Assembly: GCA_018266475.1 (NCBI GenBank)
Contig: JAFEAI010000096.1
Coordinates: 1 to 53,139 of the forward strand
Direction: 5' to 3'
DNA from: Bacteroidota bacterium
GTDB lineage: Bacteria; Bacteroidota; Bacteroidia; Flavobacteriales_F; PHOS-HE28
DNA length: 53,139 bases
Shown: positions 44,007 to 52,689 of the stretch, piece after piece
Layout: each line of letters opens with the position of its first letter
How positions within the stretch are numbered: position 1 is the first letter of the stretch
Notes under the pieces: model-generated
Told to the model about the DNA's origin: nothing
Seen by the model: only the letters and a program-made list of their open reading frames with translations
Databases searched by the model: none
Translations under genes and position numbers: made by a program

Positions 44007-45380
44007 ATGCATCGTTCACTCCTCCTCCCCTCCCTGCTTGCAGGCACCTTTGTTTCCGCGCAGCAGATCACCAACGTAACGGTGAACCCCAACCCGCTCC
44101 ATGCGTGCGTGCCCGCCACGTTCAACGTGATCGGCACCGGCCCTGCGGGCATGGAATTCACATACGTGAACACGTCCATCGGCACCAATGACATCACGTT
44201 GGTGTTCGACCTCAACACCGGGGCTTCGGGCAATGTGCCCTTCAACAAGCCGGTAGGGCCCATGGGCCCCTTTGCAGCCGGGCAATACACGCTGCATTTC
44301 AGCCTGCGGTACAACAACAACGTCCTCAACACCTGGAACGGCAACCTCACCATCCAGGCGCCGGTGCTGCCGAACCCCGGCGAGTACACGGCCATCCAAG
44401 TGTGCCCCAATGCCGCGCCATTCCAGCTCACCAGCCGCCTGGGGGGCAACCCTGACCCGGGGGGGCTGTGGATGGATCCCCAATTGGAGACCGTGCCCAA
44501 CGGCATGTTCACTCCCGGCACCAGCATGGCGGGTGATTACATGTACCACTTCGACCTTCCCTCCCCGTGCGAGATGCAGTTCCAGATGCTGTCCATTTCC
44601 TATTTGCCGAACACCAGTGCGGGCAGCAACGCCACCGTCACCCTATGCACCGCACCGGGCGCCCCTGCCGTTCCGCTCATCGGCAAGCTGGGCGGCACGC
44701 CCACCCCGGGCGGCACCTGGACGGGCCCTGGCACCTCGGGCATCTTCACCCCTGGCGTTAGCGCCCCCGGGAACTATGTGTACCATGTGGACGGCACCCC
44801 GCCATGCGCAGGCAGCACGGCCACGGTCACCGTGCAGCCCGGCGCCCCGTCCAATGCCGGCACGGGCGGAACCGCCTTCTTCTGCGCCGATGAGAACTAT
44901 GTGGACCTGAGCAGCTATGTATGGGGCGGCTCCACCACCGGGATCTGGTATTCCCCCACGGGGCTGGGCATCACGTACTGGAACCAGCCGGTGGACATCG
45001 GGGCGGGCCCGGGCGCATACATGTACATTGTTACCTCGCCACCCTGCCCTGCGGACACGGCATTTGTAGTGGTTACGCTGCTCAGCGCGCCCTGCACCGT
45101 GGGCATCGGCCCGGAGCAAGGGACGGCCGCGGACATGGCCCTGCACCCCAACCCGGCGCATGGGCAGGTGGTGCTGGACCTGCATGGGGCGCAAGCATCC
45201 CAGGGCCTCACCGCAGTGGTGGCTGATGTGAACGGCCGCACCGTGCTGTGCCAAGCGCTACCCGCCCTGGCGGGGGCCGCGCGCCAGGTGCTGGACATTT
45301 CGCGGTTGGCGCCCGGGGCCTACACCATCCGGCTGCAAGGGGGAGCGAAGTTCCCGGTGCAGCGCCTGATGGTGGAGTAG
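44007..45380 (+). CDS. Secreted T9SS type A protein with Ig-like repeats (457 aa)
   Basis: Signal peptide MHRSLLLPSLLAGTFVSAQ. Several Ig-like segments of about 80 residues follow, each with a cysteine pair and a GGTPTPGGTWTGPGTSGIFTP-like core (also LGGNPDPGGLWMDPQLE). The C-terminus is a sorting domain: MALHPNPAHGQVVLDL ... LAPGAYTIRL ... VQRLMVE. Predicted surface or extracellular; no enzymatic signature. Divergent from the CotH-like gene, with its own TATTTTTG box. Confidence 0.82.
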   Translation: MHRSLLLPSLLAGTFVSAQQITNVTVNPNPLHACVPATFNVIGTGPAGMEFTYVNTSIGTNDITLVFDLNTGASGNVPFNKPVGPMGPFAAGQYTLHFSLRYNNNVLNTWNGNLTIQAPVLPNPGEYTAIQVCPNAAPFQLTSRLGGNPDPGGLWMDPQLETVPNGMFTPGTSMAGDYMYHFDLPSPCEMQFQMLSISYLPNTSAGSNATVTLCTAPGAPAVPLIGKLGGTPTPGGTWTGPGTSGIFTPGVSAPGNYVYHVDGTPPCAGSTATVTVQPGAPSNAGTGGTAFFCADENYVDLSSYVWGGSTTGIWYSPTGLGITYWNQPVDIGAGPGAYMYIVTSPPCPADTAFVVVTLLSAPCTVGIGPEQGTAADMALHPNPAHGQVVLDLHGAQASQGLTAVVADVNGRTVLCQALPALAGAARQVLDISRLAPGAYTIRLQGGAKFPVQRLMVE

Positions 45381-45390
45381 GTCGAGGCGA

Positions 45391-45540
45391 TCAGAGCGCG
45401 TTGCGCGTTACCCAGTAGCGGTAGGCGGCAAGCAGCTTCCGTGCGGTGCCCAGCCGCGCCAGGTCGCGGTGCCATTGCTTGGGCAGCACCCTGCGGTTGA
45501 TGGCCGCCAACAGGCGGAAAGCGCGTTTCTGCCAGGTCAT
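45391..45540 (-). CDS. Conserved-looking basic small protein (49 aa)
   Basis: A short frame beginning MTWQKRAFRLLAAINRRVLP and ending with YRYWVTRNAL. It starts 5 bp after the cation-exporter stop and is probably co-transcribed with it. Arg/Lys-rich and helical. From memory, many Bacteroidota carry a 45-50-residue protein with the same plan (L..INK.ILPS ... YRYYVT..AL), sometimes mislabelled as SsrA-binding protein. Function unknown. Confidence 0.65.
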   Translation of the reverse strand: MTWQKRAFRLLAAINRRVLPKQWHRDLARLGTARKLLAAYRYWVTRNAL

Positions 45541-45545
45541 CTTGA

Positions 45546-46451
45546 TCAATGGTGCGCCAATTCGCAAAGGTCCTGCGGCCGTTCCATCTCGATGGTGGCG
45601 TGGTTTACGCCCATGCGCTGCAACAGCTCACGTGCGGAGGCGGTGAGCTGCGCCCGCTCCTCCGCATCGGTGGTATCCACTTCCAGGTGTACCGTAAGGA
45701 TGACATACTCCCCGTCCAGCGACCAGGCGTGCTGGTCGTGCGAGCCCGTTACATGCGGCAAGGCGCGCAAGGCCATGGTGATGGCCTCCCCGTCGATTCC
45801 CTCCGGCAGGCGCTGCATCAGGATGCCGGTGCCTTTGCGCAAGGTGCGCACCGCGTTGAAGAGCACGTAGATGTTGATGGCGATGGACAGCAAGGAATCC
45901 ACGATGCCCCATCCGGTAAAGCGGATCACAACGGCTCCCACCAGCACGGCGGCCCAGCCGAGCACATCCTCCATCAGGTGCAGAAAGGCGCCATGTTCAT
46001 TGAGCGAACTTCCGCCGTGCAGCTTCCAGGCAGCAATGCCGTTCATGGCCAGGCCGAACACGGCCAGGGCCATCATGCCTTCCGCATGGGGCTGGTGCCC
46101 GGCGTGCATGCGGGCAAGGGTGAACACCATGAGGACCAGGGAGCCTACGGCCAGCACCAGCGCGGTAAGCCAACCGCCCAGCATGCCGTAGCGGCCATAC
46201 CCGTAGCTGTACTTGCCGTCGCGGCCCCGCACGGCAATGTGGCTCAGGTACCATGCGGCCCCTAGCACCAGCGAATCGCCCAGGTCATGCAAGGCATCGC
46301 TGAGCACGGCCATGCTGTTGGTCCAAAGGCCGCCGAACACCTCCACCACGGTGAAGGCCAGGTTGAAGAAGAAGGCCATGCGTAGATTGCGCGCTCCGGA
46401 GGGATGCGAATGCCCGGAATGTCTTCCTTCGTGCGTGTGTGCATGGGCCAT
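45546..46451 (-). CDS. Cation diffusion facilitator (Zn/Co/Cd exporter)
   Basis: A six-span CDF antiporter of 301 residues. The N-terminus is His-rich (MAHAHTHEGRHSGHSHPSG). Family metal-site motifs are in SMAVLSDALHDLGDSLVLG (TM2) and LHLMEDVLGWAAVLVG (TM5), followed by a cytoplasmic ferredoxin-like domain ending near MGVNHATIEME. It exports divalent metals from the cytoplasm in exchange for protons and is closest in style to ZitB/CzcD. Its promoter box ends 4 nt before the ATG. A 49-residue gene follows in the same transcript. Confidence 0.93.
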   Translation of the reverse strand: MAHAHTHEGRHSGHSHPSGARNLRMAFFFNLAFTVVEVFGGLWTNSMAVLSDALHDLGDSLVLGAAWYLSHIAVRGRDGKYSYGYGRYGMLGGWLTALVLAVGSLVLMVFTLARMHAGHQPHAEGMMALAVFGLAMNGIAAWKLHGGSSLNEHGAFLHLMEDVLGWAAVLVGAVVIRFTGWGIVDSLLSIAINIYVLFNAVRTLRKGTGILMQRLPEGIDGEAITMALRALPHVTGSHDQHAWSLDGEYVILTVHLEVDTTDAEERAQLTASARELLQRMGVNHATIEMERPQDLCELAHH

Positions 46452-46455
46452 GGGC

Positions 46456-46463
46456 CTAAAGTA
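46456..46463 (-). promoter_or_regulatory. -7-like box TACTTTAG
   Basis: One mismatch to TAnnTTTG, ending 4 nt before the cation exporter's ATG (leaderless prediction). Confidence 0.4.
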
Positions 46464-46501
46464 GCGGGAGCTGCAAGAAGCGGGGAAACAATCCTCTGAT
46501 T

Positions 46502-48421
46502 ATGCCGAAAACAATGGCCTCCTCTTCCAAGTGGGCAGCCATACTATCGATAATCTGCATTGGCATTTTCGTTTATAGGGCCAGCTTTGCATCTGGCTAT
46601 TTCCAATGGGACGACCAGGACCTGGTGGTCGATAATACGCTGGTCCATCACCTCGCCTTTTCCAATCTCAATACATTCTTCAGAAGCACCTTCCTGGGAA
46701 ATTACCAGCCCTTGACCATGATGGCGTACATGCTGGAATGGCATGCCGGTAAAGGGGATCCATGGCCGTTTCATTTGGTCAGCATCCTGCTTCATGTTTG
46801 CTGTGCAATTGTCGTCTACCGCTTGGCTGATGCGCTCTCCAAGGAACAATACGTCGCATTAGGCACTGCGCTTTTGTTCGTTGCCTCCCCCGTTCAAGTT
46901 GAATCCGTTTCTTGGATTTCCCAGCAGAAAACCGTTCTTAGCGGTCTTTTCTATTTTTTAGCCATGCTGCAGTACAACCGATACTGCGGCAACGGTTCCA
47001 AATGGAGCTATTTCTTGGTATTGATATTCTTCATTTTAGGGATCATTTCCAAGGCGACAGCGGTCATGTTACCGATAAGTTTGTTCGGTATTGCCCTACT
47101 TACCGGGAATAAAGGAACCCTCACAAAACGATGGCTTGGCCTTGCCTTATTTGTTTTCGTTGCCATCGGTTTCGGATTGATCGCGATATGGGCACAAGCC
47201 CATGATGGCTACCTACGACCGGGGCGGCTAAATGCACCGTTGGTGGAGCGGTGTGTGTTCGCCGCCTATGCACTATGTCAATATGTGCTGCGCATGGTCC
47301 TTCCGTTCCACCTGTCCGCTCTTTATCCGATACCGCAAGAACTGCGGTGGTATCACTTAGCCATAGGCATTGGGGGATTGCTTTTTGCACTATTCATTTC
47401 CCTTAAACCTGGATTACAACGCAGGAAGCGGATAGGCCTGTTGCTGCTCTTTATTGGACCTCTTATCCCCTTGTTGCAGTTGATTCCATTTGGAGAAGCA
47501 TTGACAGCTGACCGCTATGGTTATGTGGCCTGCTTTCCCGTATTTTTTCTTATCTCCACGTTTCTTTTTCGCATTCCAAGCCATTTCAAGGTGGCAGCCC
47601 CGATTTCCATTGGCGCGGTTTGCGTGCTCATTTCCATCAACATCCATGCAGCTCAAGGACGGACGCATTTATGGAATGATGAACTGGCGATGTTCAAAAA
47701 TGTAGTGAGCCGCTATCCTGATAGTGATATCGCCCAATTCAATTTGGCCAATGCATATAGGCGGGTGAACCGGCTATCTGAAGCACGGGACCACTTTTCC
47801 ATGGCCACGAAGTTAAATAATGACTACCCGCAGGCATGGCTCGGCTTAGGGGTGGTAAACGCTTCTTTGCATCAATGCGACTCGGCCATCAGTGATTTTT
47901 CAAAAGTGATCAGCATAGCCCCTGATCATCCCAATACGTTCACCGCGTATTACCAGCGGGCAATGTGCTATCTCCAGCAAGGCAAAGCGGAGCTCGGCCG
48001 TGCGGACCTCTTGGAAGCGATCCATCGGAGGCCGGACTTTGCACCAGCCCACTACCGGTTGGCGCAACGCATGGCCGGGTCCGGGGATCATCGCAATGCC
48101 ATACGCGAGTATTCACTTGCACTGGCCTATGGCTATGACCGGCCAACTGATTGCCTGTTGAACCGGGCGATCAGCTTGGGCTGGTTGGGTGATAATGGAG
48201 CCGCGATCACCGACCTGAATGCCGTGATCGGGAGTGACCCGGGCAACGCCGCCGGCTGGTTTCTGCGGGGCATTGCCAAGTTGCGGCAGGGGGCGGAGGG
48301 CTGCCCCGACCTGGAGCGGGCCGCAGCACTGGGGTATCCGGAGGCTGGAAGAGCTGTTGCGGAGCTGTGCCAAAGGGGCGGTGCCGAAGCGGGACCTACC
48401 CCACCACCACGCGGCCGGTGA
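46502..48421 (+). CDS. Polytopic GT-C-like membrane protein with C-terminal TPRs (639 aa)
   Basis: The first 400 residues have about ten membrane spans with the TMTC/PMT-like luminal opening FQWDDQDLVVDN and NYQPLTMMAYMLEW. The rest is TPR repeats (e.g. AQFNLANAYRRVNRLSEARD, AWLGLGVVNASLHQCDSAI). Proteins of this plan are thought to be glycosyltransferases acting on the periplasmic face; donor and target unknown. Base composition is clearly lower in GC than everything around it up to about 48150. After that it returns to local composition, suggesting acquisition with a native 3' end. No TAnnTTTG box was found. It overlaps dnaG by 26 bp. Confidence 0.8.
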   Translation: MPKTMASSSKWAAILSIICIGIFVYRASFASGYFQWDDQDLVVDNTLVHHLAFSNLNTFFRSTFLGNYQPLTMMAYMLEWHAGKGDPWPFHLVSILLHVCCAIVVYRLADALSKEQYVALGTALLFVASPVQVESVSWISQQKTVLSGLFYFLAMLQYNRYCGNGSKWSYFLVLIFFILGIISKATAVMLPISLFGIALLTGNKGTLTKRWLGLALFVFVAIGFGLIAIWAQAHDGYLRPGRLNAPLVERCVFAAYALCQYVLRMVLPFHLSALYPIPQELRWYHLAIGIGGLLFALFISLKPGLQRRKRIGLLLLFIGPLIPLLQLIPFGEALTADRYGYVACFPVFFLISTFLFRIPSHFKVAAPISIGAVCVLISINIHAAQGRTHLWNDELAMFKNVVSRYPDSDIAQFNLANAYRRVNRLSEARDHFSMATKLNNDYPQAWLGLGVVNASLHQCDSAISDFSKVISIAPDHPNTFTAYYQRAMCYLQQGKAELGRADLLEAIHRRPDFAPAHYRLAQRMAGSGDHRNAIREYSLALAYGYDRPTDCLLNRAISLGWLGDNGAAITDLNAVIGSDPGNAAGWFLRGIAKLRQGAEGCPDLERAAALGYPEAGRAVAELCQRGGAEAGPTPPPRGR

Positions 48422-50351
48422 TCTGGGCCAGGGCCATCTTGACATCCAGCAGCCGCTTCAGCCTTTGCATGCGCTGCTCCAGTTCGTGCTCGTCGGTGAT
48501 CGCCTTCAGCTCTTCCTGCCCCTGCTTCAGCAGGCGGTCCACTCGGCGTTCCTTCAGGATGTTCAGGGCCTGCTGCACGGCATAAAAGAGCTGGTCCTTC
48601 TCATGCATGACGTGGATCTTGTGCTTGGCGGTCCAATTTTCGCTCAGCTGGTGGCGGTCCGTAAGCAGCTCTATGCACAGGTTGCGCCACTCGGGGTCGT
48701 CATTGTCGATGTAGCGGGAAGGATCCACGGCGAGGCCCATGTTGTGCGCGGTGCGGTAATCGCGGAAGATCGCCTGGAAGAGGGGATCCTCCAGCATGAT
48801 GTCGTCCACGGCCAGGGATTGGAAGATGAACTCGGCCACGGAATAATCCTCCTCGGTGGTGGTACCGTCCTCATCCACCATGGGTGCGGTGATCCGCTGC
48901 TGGCCGTAGGCGATAAGCATGCGCAGCAGGTCGCGTTCCTGGGGCGAGGTGCCCGGATCTTCTGGCCGGGGCTGCGGCGGTGCCACCTCCGGTGCCTGCA
49001 GCTCAGCGGCCTCGGCCGCCGCATCGCCTCCCAAGTGCTTGCGGTAGGCCCTCCGCAGCACCTTGTTCATTTCGCTCACCAGGGCCTGCTCGGGCACCTC
49101 GAACATGCCGGCGCACTGCTTCACGTACAGCGAGCGCAGCACCAGGTCGGGCACCAGGGCGATGCTCTCCACCAGGTCATGGATGGCGGCGGCCTTCTTC
49201 ACGGGATCGTTGCCGGCCTCGCCCACCAGGAGGTCCGCCTTGAACACGAGGAAATCCTTGGCATGGGTTTCCAGGAAGGCATTGATCTGTCCGCTGGCGT
49301 GCTTCCGGGCAAAGCTGTCCGGGTCGTCCCCGCCGGGCAGCGCGACCACCTTCACGCCCAGGCCCTCGGCGATCACCAGGTCCACCCCGCGCAAGGAGGC
49401 CTTGATGCCGGCGGCATCGCCATCGTAGAGGATGGTAACGGCCGGCGCGAAGCGTTTGATCAGGCGCACCTGCTCCACGGTAAGGCTGGTGCCGCTGCTG
49501 GCCACCACATTGCGAATGCCCGCCTGGTGCAGGCTGATCACGTCGGTATAGCCCTCCACCAGCAGGCAGGACCGCTGCTCCACGATGGCCTTCTTCGCCT
49601 GGGCAATGCCGTAGAGTGAACGGCTCTTCACATACAGGGCGCTTTCCGGGCTGTTGAAGTACTTGGGCAGCTTTTTGTCGCTCTTCAGGGTGCGGGCCCC
49701 GAAGCCGATGGGTTGTCCGGTAAGCCCATGGATGGGGAAGGTGACGCGGCCCTTGAAGAAATCCCATGCGGACCCGTCCTCGCGCAGCTTCACCCAGCCG
49801 GCCTTTTCCAGCAGCTCCGGTTGGAATCCATGCGCCAGCGCGGCCTTGGCAAAGGCATCGCCGCGCTCGGGCACGTAGCCCAGCTGAAACTCCCTGATGG
49901 TGGCCTCCTGGAACCCGCGCTCCTTGAAATAGGCCAGCCCGATGTGCCTGCCCTCTTCGGTTTCCCACAACTGCCCCACGCTCCAGGTGAGCGCCCACTG
50001 CTGCACCACGCCGAGGCTTTCGCGCTCATCCTGCTCCAGCTGCTGCTCCGGGGAGGGGGCTTCCTCCTCCAGCTCGATCTGGTAGCGCTTGGCCAACCAG
50101 CGCACCGCCTCGGTAAAGGAGAGGTGCTCCTGCTTTTGCAGGAAGGAGATGGCATCGCCGCTCTCGCCGCATCCGAAGCACTTGTAGATGCCGAGCTGCG
50201 GACTTACGTTGAAGGAGGGCGTTTTCTCGTTGTGGAACGGGCACAGCCCGAGGTAGCGCGGCCCCTTGCGCTTGAGCTGCACAAACTCGCCCAGCACCTC
50301 TTCGATGCGGACGGCATCCTTTACCTGCTGGATGGAGTGCGGCTGGATCAC
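48396..50351 (-). CDS. dnaG: DNA primase
   Basis: Makes RNA primers for replication. A 651-residue protein starting at GTG (MIQPHSIQQVKDAVRIEEVL). The CHC2 zinc finger is seen in GLCPFHNEKTPSFNVS and YKCFGCGESGDAISFL. The TOPRIM catalytic core is in CLLVEGYTDVISLHQAG and VTILYDGDAAGIKA. The C-terminal domain, which binds the DnaB helicase, is present. The TAAATTCG box identical to that of lepA lies about 37 nt upstream. Its 3' end overlaps the TPR membrane gene. Confidence 0.97.
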   Translation of the reverse strand: MIQPHSIQQVKDAVRIEEVLGEFVQLKRKGPRYLGLCPFHNEKTPSFNVSPQLGIYKCFGCGESGDAISFLQKQEHLSFTEAVRWLAKRYQIELEEEAPSPEQQLEQDERESLGVVQQWALTWSVGQLWETEEGRHIGLAYFKERGFQEATIREFQLGYVPERGDAFAKAALAHGFQPELLEKAGWVKLREDGSAWDFFKGRVTFPIHGLTGQPIGFGARTLKSDKKLPKYFNSPESALYVKSRSLYGIAQAKKAIVEQRSCLLVEGYTDVISLHQAGIRNVVASSGTSLTVEQVRLIKRFAPAVTILYDGDAAGIKASLRGVDLVIAEGLGVKVVALPGGDDPDSFARKHASGQINAFLETHAKDFLVFKADLLVGEAGNDPVKKAAAIHDLVESIALVPDLVLRSLYVKQCAGMFEVPEQALVSEMNKVLRRAYRKHLGGDAAAEAAELQAPEVAPPQPRPEDPGTSPQERDLLRMLIAYGQQRITAPMVDEDGTTTEEDYSVAEFIFQSLAVDDIMLEDPLFQAIFRDYRTAHNMGLAVDPSRYIDNDDPEWRNLCIELLTDRHQLSENWTAKHKIHVMHEKDQLFYAVQQALNILKERRVDRLLKQGQEELKAITDEHELEQRMQRLKRLLDVKMALAQITGRVVVG

Positions 50352-50387
50352 GGGCGGTAAGGTTCACGGGCCGGAAAAACCGGACCG

Positions 50388-50395
50388 CGAATTTA
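50388..50395 (-). promoter_or_regulatory. -7 box TAAATTCG of dnaG
   Basis: Followed by CGGTCC on the minus strand, matching the lepA box and its downstream GC-rich context. Confidence 0.55.
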
Positions 50396-50403
50396 TCTCC
50401 TGC

Positions 50404-50853
50404 TCAATGGGCTTCCTCCCGATCGTTGATAACTGCGCCGGTGCTGTCGTATTCCACGGTGCGCAGCAGGTTGCCCTGGTCGTCGTAGAACCGCCACTGC
50501 CCCACCTCCTTGTCGTTGCGGTACTGGCCGGTGTAGTACAGGGCGCCGTTTTCGCGGTACACGGTGGCTATCCCCTGGAGCTTTCCATCGCGGTATTCGC
50601 TTCGGCTGCGCTCCCGCCCGTTGGCGAAGAAGCTGGTCCACACGCCGTCCCGCTTGCCGGCCTTCATGTTCCCTTCCATTTGCAGCACCCCGCCCGCGCC
50701 GATCACCTTCATGGGCCCGTCCGATACCACCTGCGGGGCCGGGGCTGCCGTGGTGTCGCGTGCCGGGGCCTGGGGCGGCAGGGCGGGTCCTCCGCATGCG
50801 GCCAGGCCGAAGGCAGCGGCCAGGATGAACGGATGCAACGGGCGGTGCTTCAT
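50404..50853 (-). CDS. YwqK/MORN-type lipoprotein (149 aa)
   Basis: Starts MKHRPLHPFILAAAFGLAAC, with the lipidated Cys at residue 20. After a Pro/Ala linker come MORN-like repeats typical of the YwqK family: GVWTSFFANGRERSRSEYRD, GALYYTGQYRND, VGQWRFYDDQGNLLRTVEYD. Such proteins are labelled antitoxin-like in databases without good evidence. Its ATG overlaps the stop of the upstream polyprenyl synthase (ATGA), so the two are coupled. Confidence 0.8.
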   Translation of the reverse strand: MKHRPLHPFILAAAFGLAACGGPALPPQAPARDTTAAPAPQVVSDGPMKVIGAGGVLQMEGNMKAGKRDGVWTSFFANGRERSRSEYRDGKLQGIATVYRENGALYYTGQYRNDKEVGQWRFYDDQGNLLRTVEYDSTGAVINDREEAH

Positions 50854-51860
50854 TTGTTGCGTTCCACGGTCACTTCCAGCAGGCCTTCCAGGGCCATGCG
50901 GGCCTCCGTGGGGGGCAATTGGTGCAGCAGCGCCAGCGCTTGGTCGCGCTGGTGGTACATGCACGATCGGGCATGGGCGATCCCGCCGGTTTCCACCACC
51001 TTGGCCATCAGGCGGTCCACGGCCTTCCCGTCGCTGCTTTCATGCTTCACGGTGCGCACCATCCATCGCCGGTCCCTGGCATCCACGTGTTGCAGGGCGA
51101 AGATCAGCGGAAGGGTAAGCTTGCCCTCCTTGATGTCGATGCCGGAAGGTTTTCCGGTGTCGTTTCCGGATCCGTAGTCGAACAGGTCGTCCTTGATCTG
51201 GAATGCGGTGCCGGCATGCGTGCCGAAGCGGTGCATGAGGTCCACTTGCCCGTCGGTTGCCCCTCCCGCCCGTGCCCCGCTGGCGCAGCAGGCCGCTATC
51301 AGGCTGGCGGTTTTCTTCCGGATGATGTCGAAATAGACCTCCTCCTTGAAATTGAGGCCGCGCGCCTTTTCCATCTGCAGCAGTTCGCCTTCGCTCATTT
51401 CGCGCACGGCGGTGCTCACGGTGTGCAGCAGGCCGAACTGCTCCTGCTCCACGGCCAGGAGCAGGCCCTTGCTCAGCAGGTAATCGCCCACCAGCACGGC
51501 CACCTTGTTCTTCCAGAGGGCATTGATGCTGAAGAAGCCTCGGCGCAAGTTGCTGTCGTCCACCACATCATCATGCACCAGGGTGGCGGTGTGCAGCAGC
51601 TCGATCAGCGCGGCGGCGGTGTAGCCGGCCTCGTTCACCGGGCCGAACTGGCGGGCGCTGAGCAGGGTGAACAGGGGGCGGATCTGCTTGCCCTTGCGCT
51701 GCACGATGTAGTGCATCACGCGGTCCAGCAGGGCCACCTTGCTGCGCATGGCCTGCCGGAAGCGCTGCTCGAAGACCTCCATCTCCCGCGCCACGGGCCC
51801 GCGGATCTCCGCCAAGGTGCGCGGAAGCACCGGGGCGTGTGCCATGGAAGGAGCATCCAT
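50850..51860 (-). CDS. ispB: Polyprenyl (octaprenyl-type) diphosphate synthase
   Basis: Builds long-chain isoprenoid diphosphates for quinone side chains by condensing IPP with an allylic diphosphate. A 336-residue trans-prenyltransferase with KGKQIRPLFTLLSA, the first Asp-rich motif TLVHDDVVDDSNLRRG, GDYLLSKGLLLA, and the second motif FQIKDDLFDY. The start is MDAPSMAHAPVL, whose ATG is 4 nt from a CATCTTTG box; a second ATG five codons on is possible. The product length cannot be told from sequence alone. Coupled to the lipoprotein gene downstream. Confidence 0.9.
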   Translation of the reverse strand: MDAPSMAHAPVLPRTLAEIRGPVAREMEVFEQRFRQAMRSKVALLDRVMHYIVQRKGKQIRPLFTLLSARQFGPVNEAGYTAAALIELLHTATLVHDDVVDDSNLRRGFFSINALWKNKVAVLVGDYLLSKGLLLAVEQEQFGLLHTVSTAVREMSEGELLQMEKARGLNFKEEVYFDIIRKKTASLIAACCASGARAGGATDGQVDLMHRFGTHAGTAFQIKDDLFDYGSGNDTGKPSGIDIKEGKLTLPLIFALQHVDARDRRWMVRTVKHESSDGKAVDRLMAKVVETGGIAHARSCMYHQRDQALALLHQLPPTEARMALEGLLEVTVERNK

Positions 51861-51864
51861 CGGG

Positions 51865-51872
51865 CAAAGATG
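51865..51872 (-). promoter_or_regulatory. -7-like box CATCTTTG
   Basis: One mismatch to TAnnTTTG, ending 4 nt before the polyprenyl synthase ATG. Confidence 0.4.
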
Positions 51873-51959
51873 GGCAGTATGCGCAATTCCCGACATGCCG
51901 GAAGGCATGCCGGGCGGGCCTGGTGCCCGCCGCATGCGCCACATCCCGTTTCCGCCGCT

Positions 51960-51967
51960 TACATTTC
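51960..51967 (+). promoter_or_regulatory. -7-like box TACATTTC(G)
   Basis: TACATTTCGG ends about 5 nt before the ATG of the outer-membrane protein gene, another leaderless candidate. Confidence 0.4.
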
Positions 51968-51972
51968 GGCGC

Positions 51973-52689
51973 ATGAGGTTCCTTCCGTATCCACTTTGCC
52001 TCGCCTTGGCCCTGCTTGCCGCGGGGCAGGACGCGGCAGCGCAAGCCAAGGCAAAAAGCAACGGCGTGGTGCTGTACAAGGAACGGCTGGCGGCCCAATG
52101 GGACACGGTAAAGTGCGTGAAGAACGTGCTGAAGTTCAACCCGCTGCTCTTTCTGCGGGGGGAGGTGCCGGTCTATTATGAACGGGCACTATCGCCGCGC
52201 CTGAGCGCGGAACTGGCCGTGGGGATCACGGTGCGCAACTACATCGGCAGCGAGCTTGGGGGCGACCTGCCCGATGACTTTAGCGCAGGCACGCGCATCA
52301 TCCCAAAACCCTCGGCCCACATCGGCTTCCGCTGGTACCTTACGGACGACCTGGAGCCGCAGGGGCCATACGTGCAGGGCGAATTCGCCTACCTGGACCA
52401 CAGCAAGGACATTTTCAAGAAGGACAGCACCGGCGAGGTAACGGACGTGTCCCTGCGGGACCAACGGGTGTACAACGACCTGCGGCTCTACGCGGGCTAC
52501 CAACGCCTGTCCGGCACCAGCAATTGGCTGTGGGACCTATACGGCGGCATAGGCTTCCGGAACCGCTCCTTGACGCGGGTGCATGAAACGTTGGACCTTG
52601 CCGACCGGCACTGGAGCTACAGCGTGACCAAGGAGCACGGCAATGTGCCCGTGTTGTTCCTTGGCGTAAAGGTGGGCTACGGTTTTTGA
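51973..52689 (+). CDS. Outer-membrane beta-barrel protein, DUF3575-like (238 aa)
   Basis: Signal peptide MRFLPYPLCLALALLAAGQ. Amphipathic strands with aromatic girdles follow: VKNVLKFNPLLFLRGEVPVY, LSAELAVGITVRNYIG, AHIGFRWYL, YVQGEFAYLDH, LRLYAGYQRLSG, WLWDLYGGIGFRNRS and the terminal VLFLGVKVGYGF ending in Phe, as expected of a BAM substrate. It resembles DUF3575-type porin-like proteins. Its 3' end overlaps that of rlmN by 13 bp. Confidence 0.75.
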   Translation: MRFLPYPLCLALALLAAGQDAAAQAKAKSNGVVLYKERLAAQWDTVKCVKNVLKFNPLLFLRGEVPVYYERALSPRLSAELAVGITVRNYIGSELGGDLPDDFSAGTRIIPKPSAHIGFRWYLTDDLEPQGPYVQGEFAYLDHSKDIFKKDSTGEVTDVSLRDQRVYNDLRLYAGYQRLSGTSNWLWDLYGGIGFRNRSLTRVHETLDLADRHWSYSVTKEHGNVPVLFLGVKVGYGF

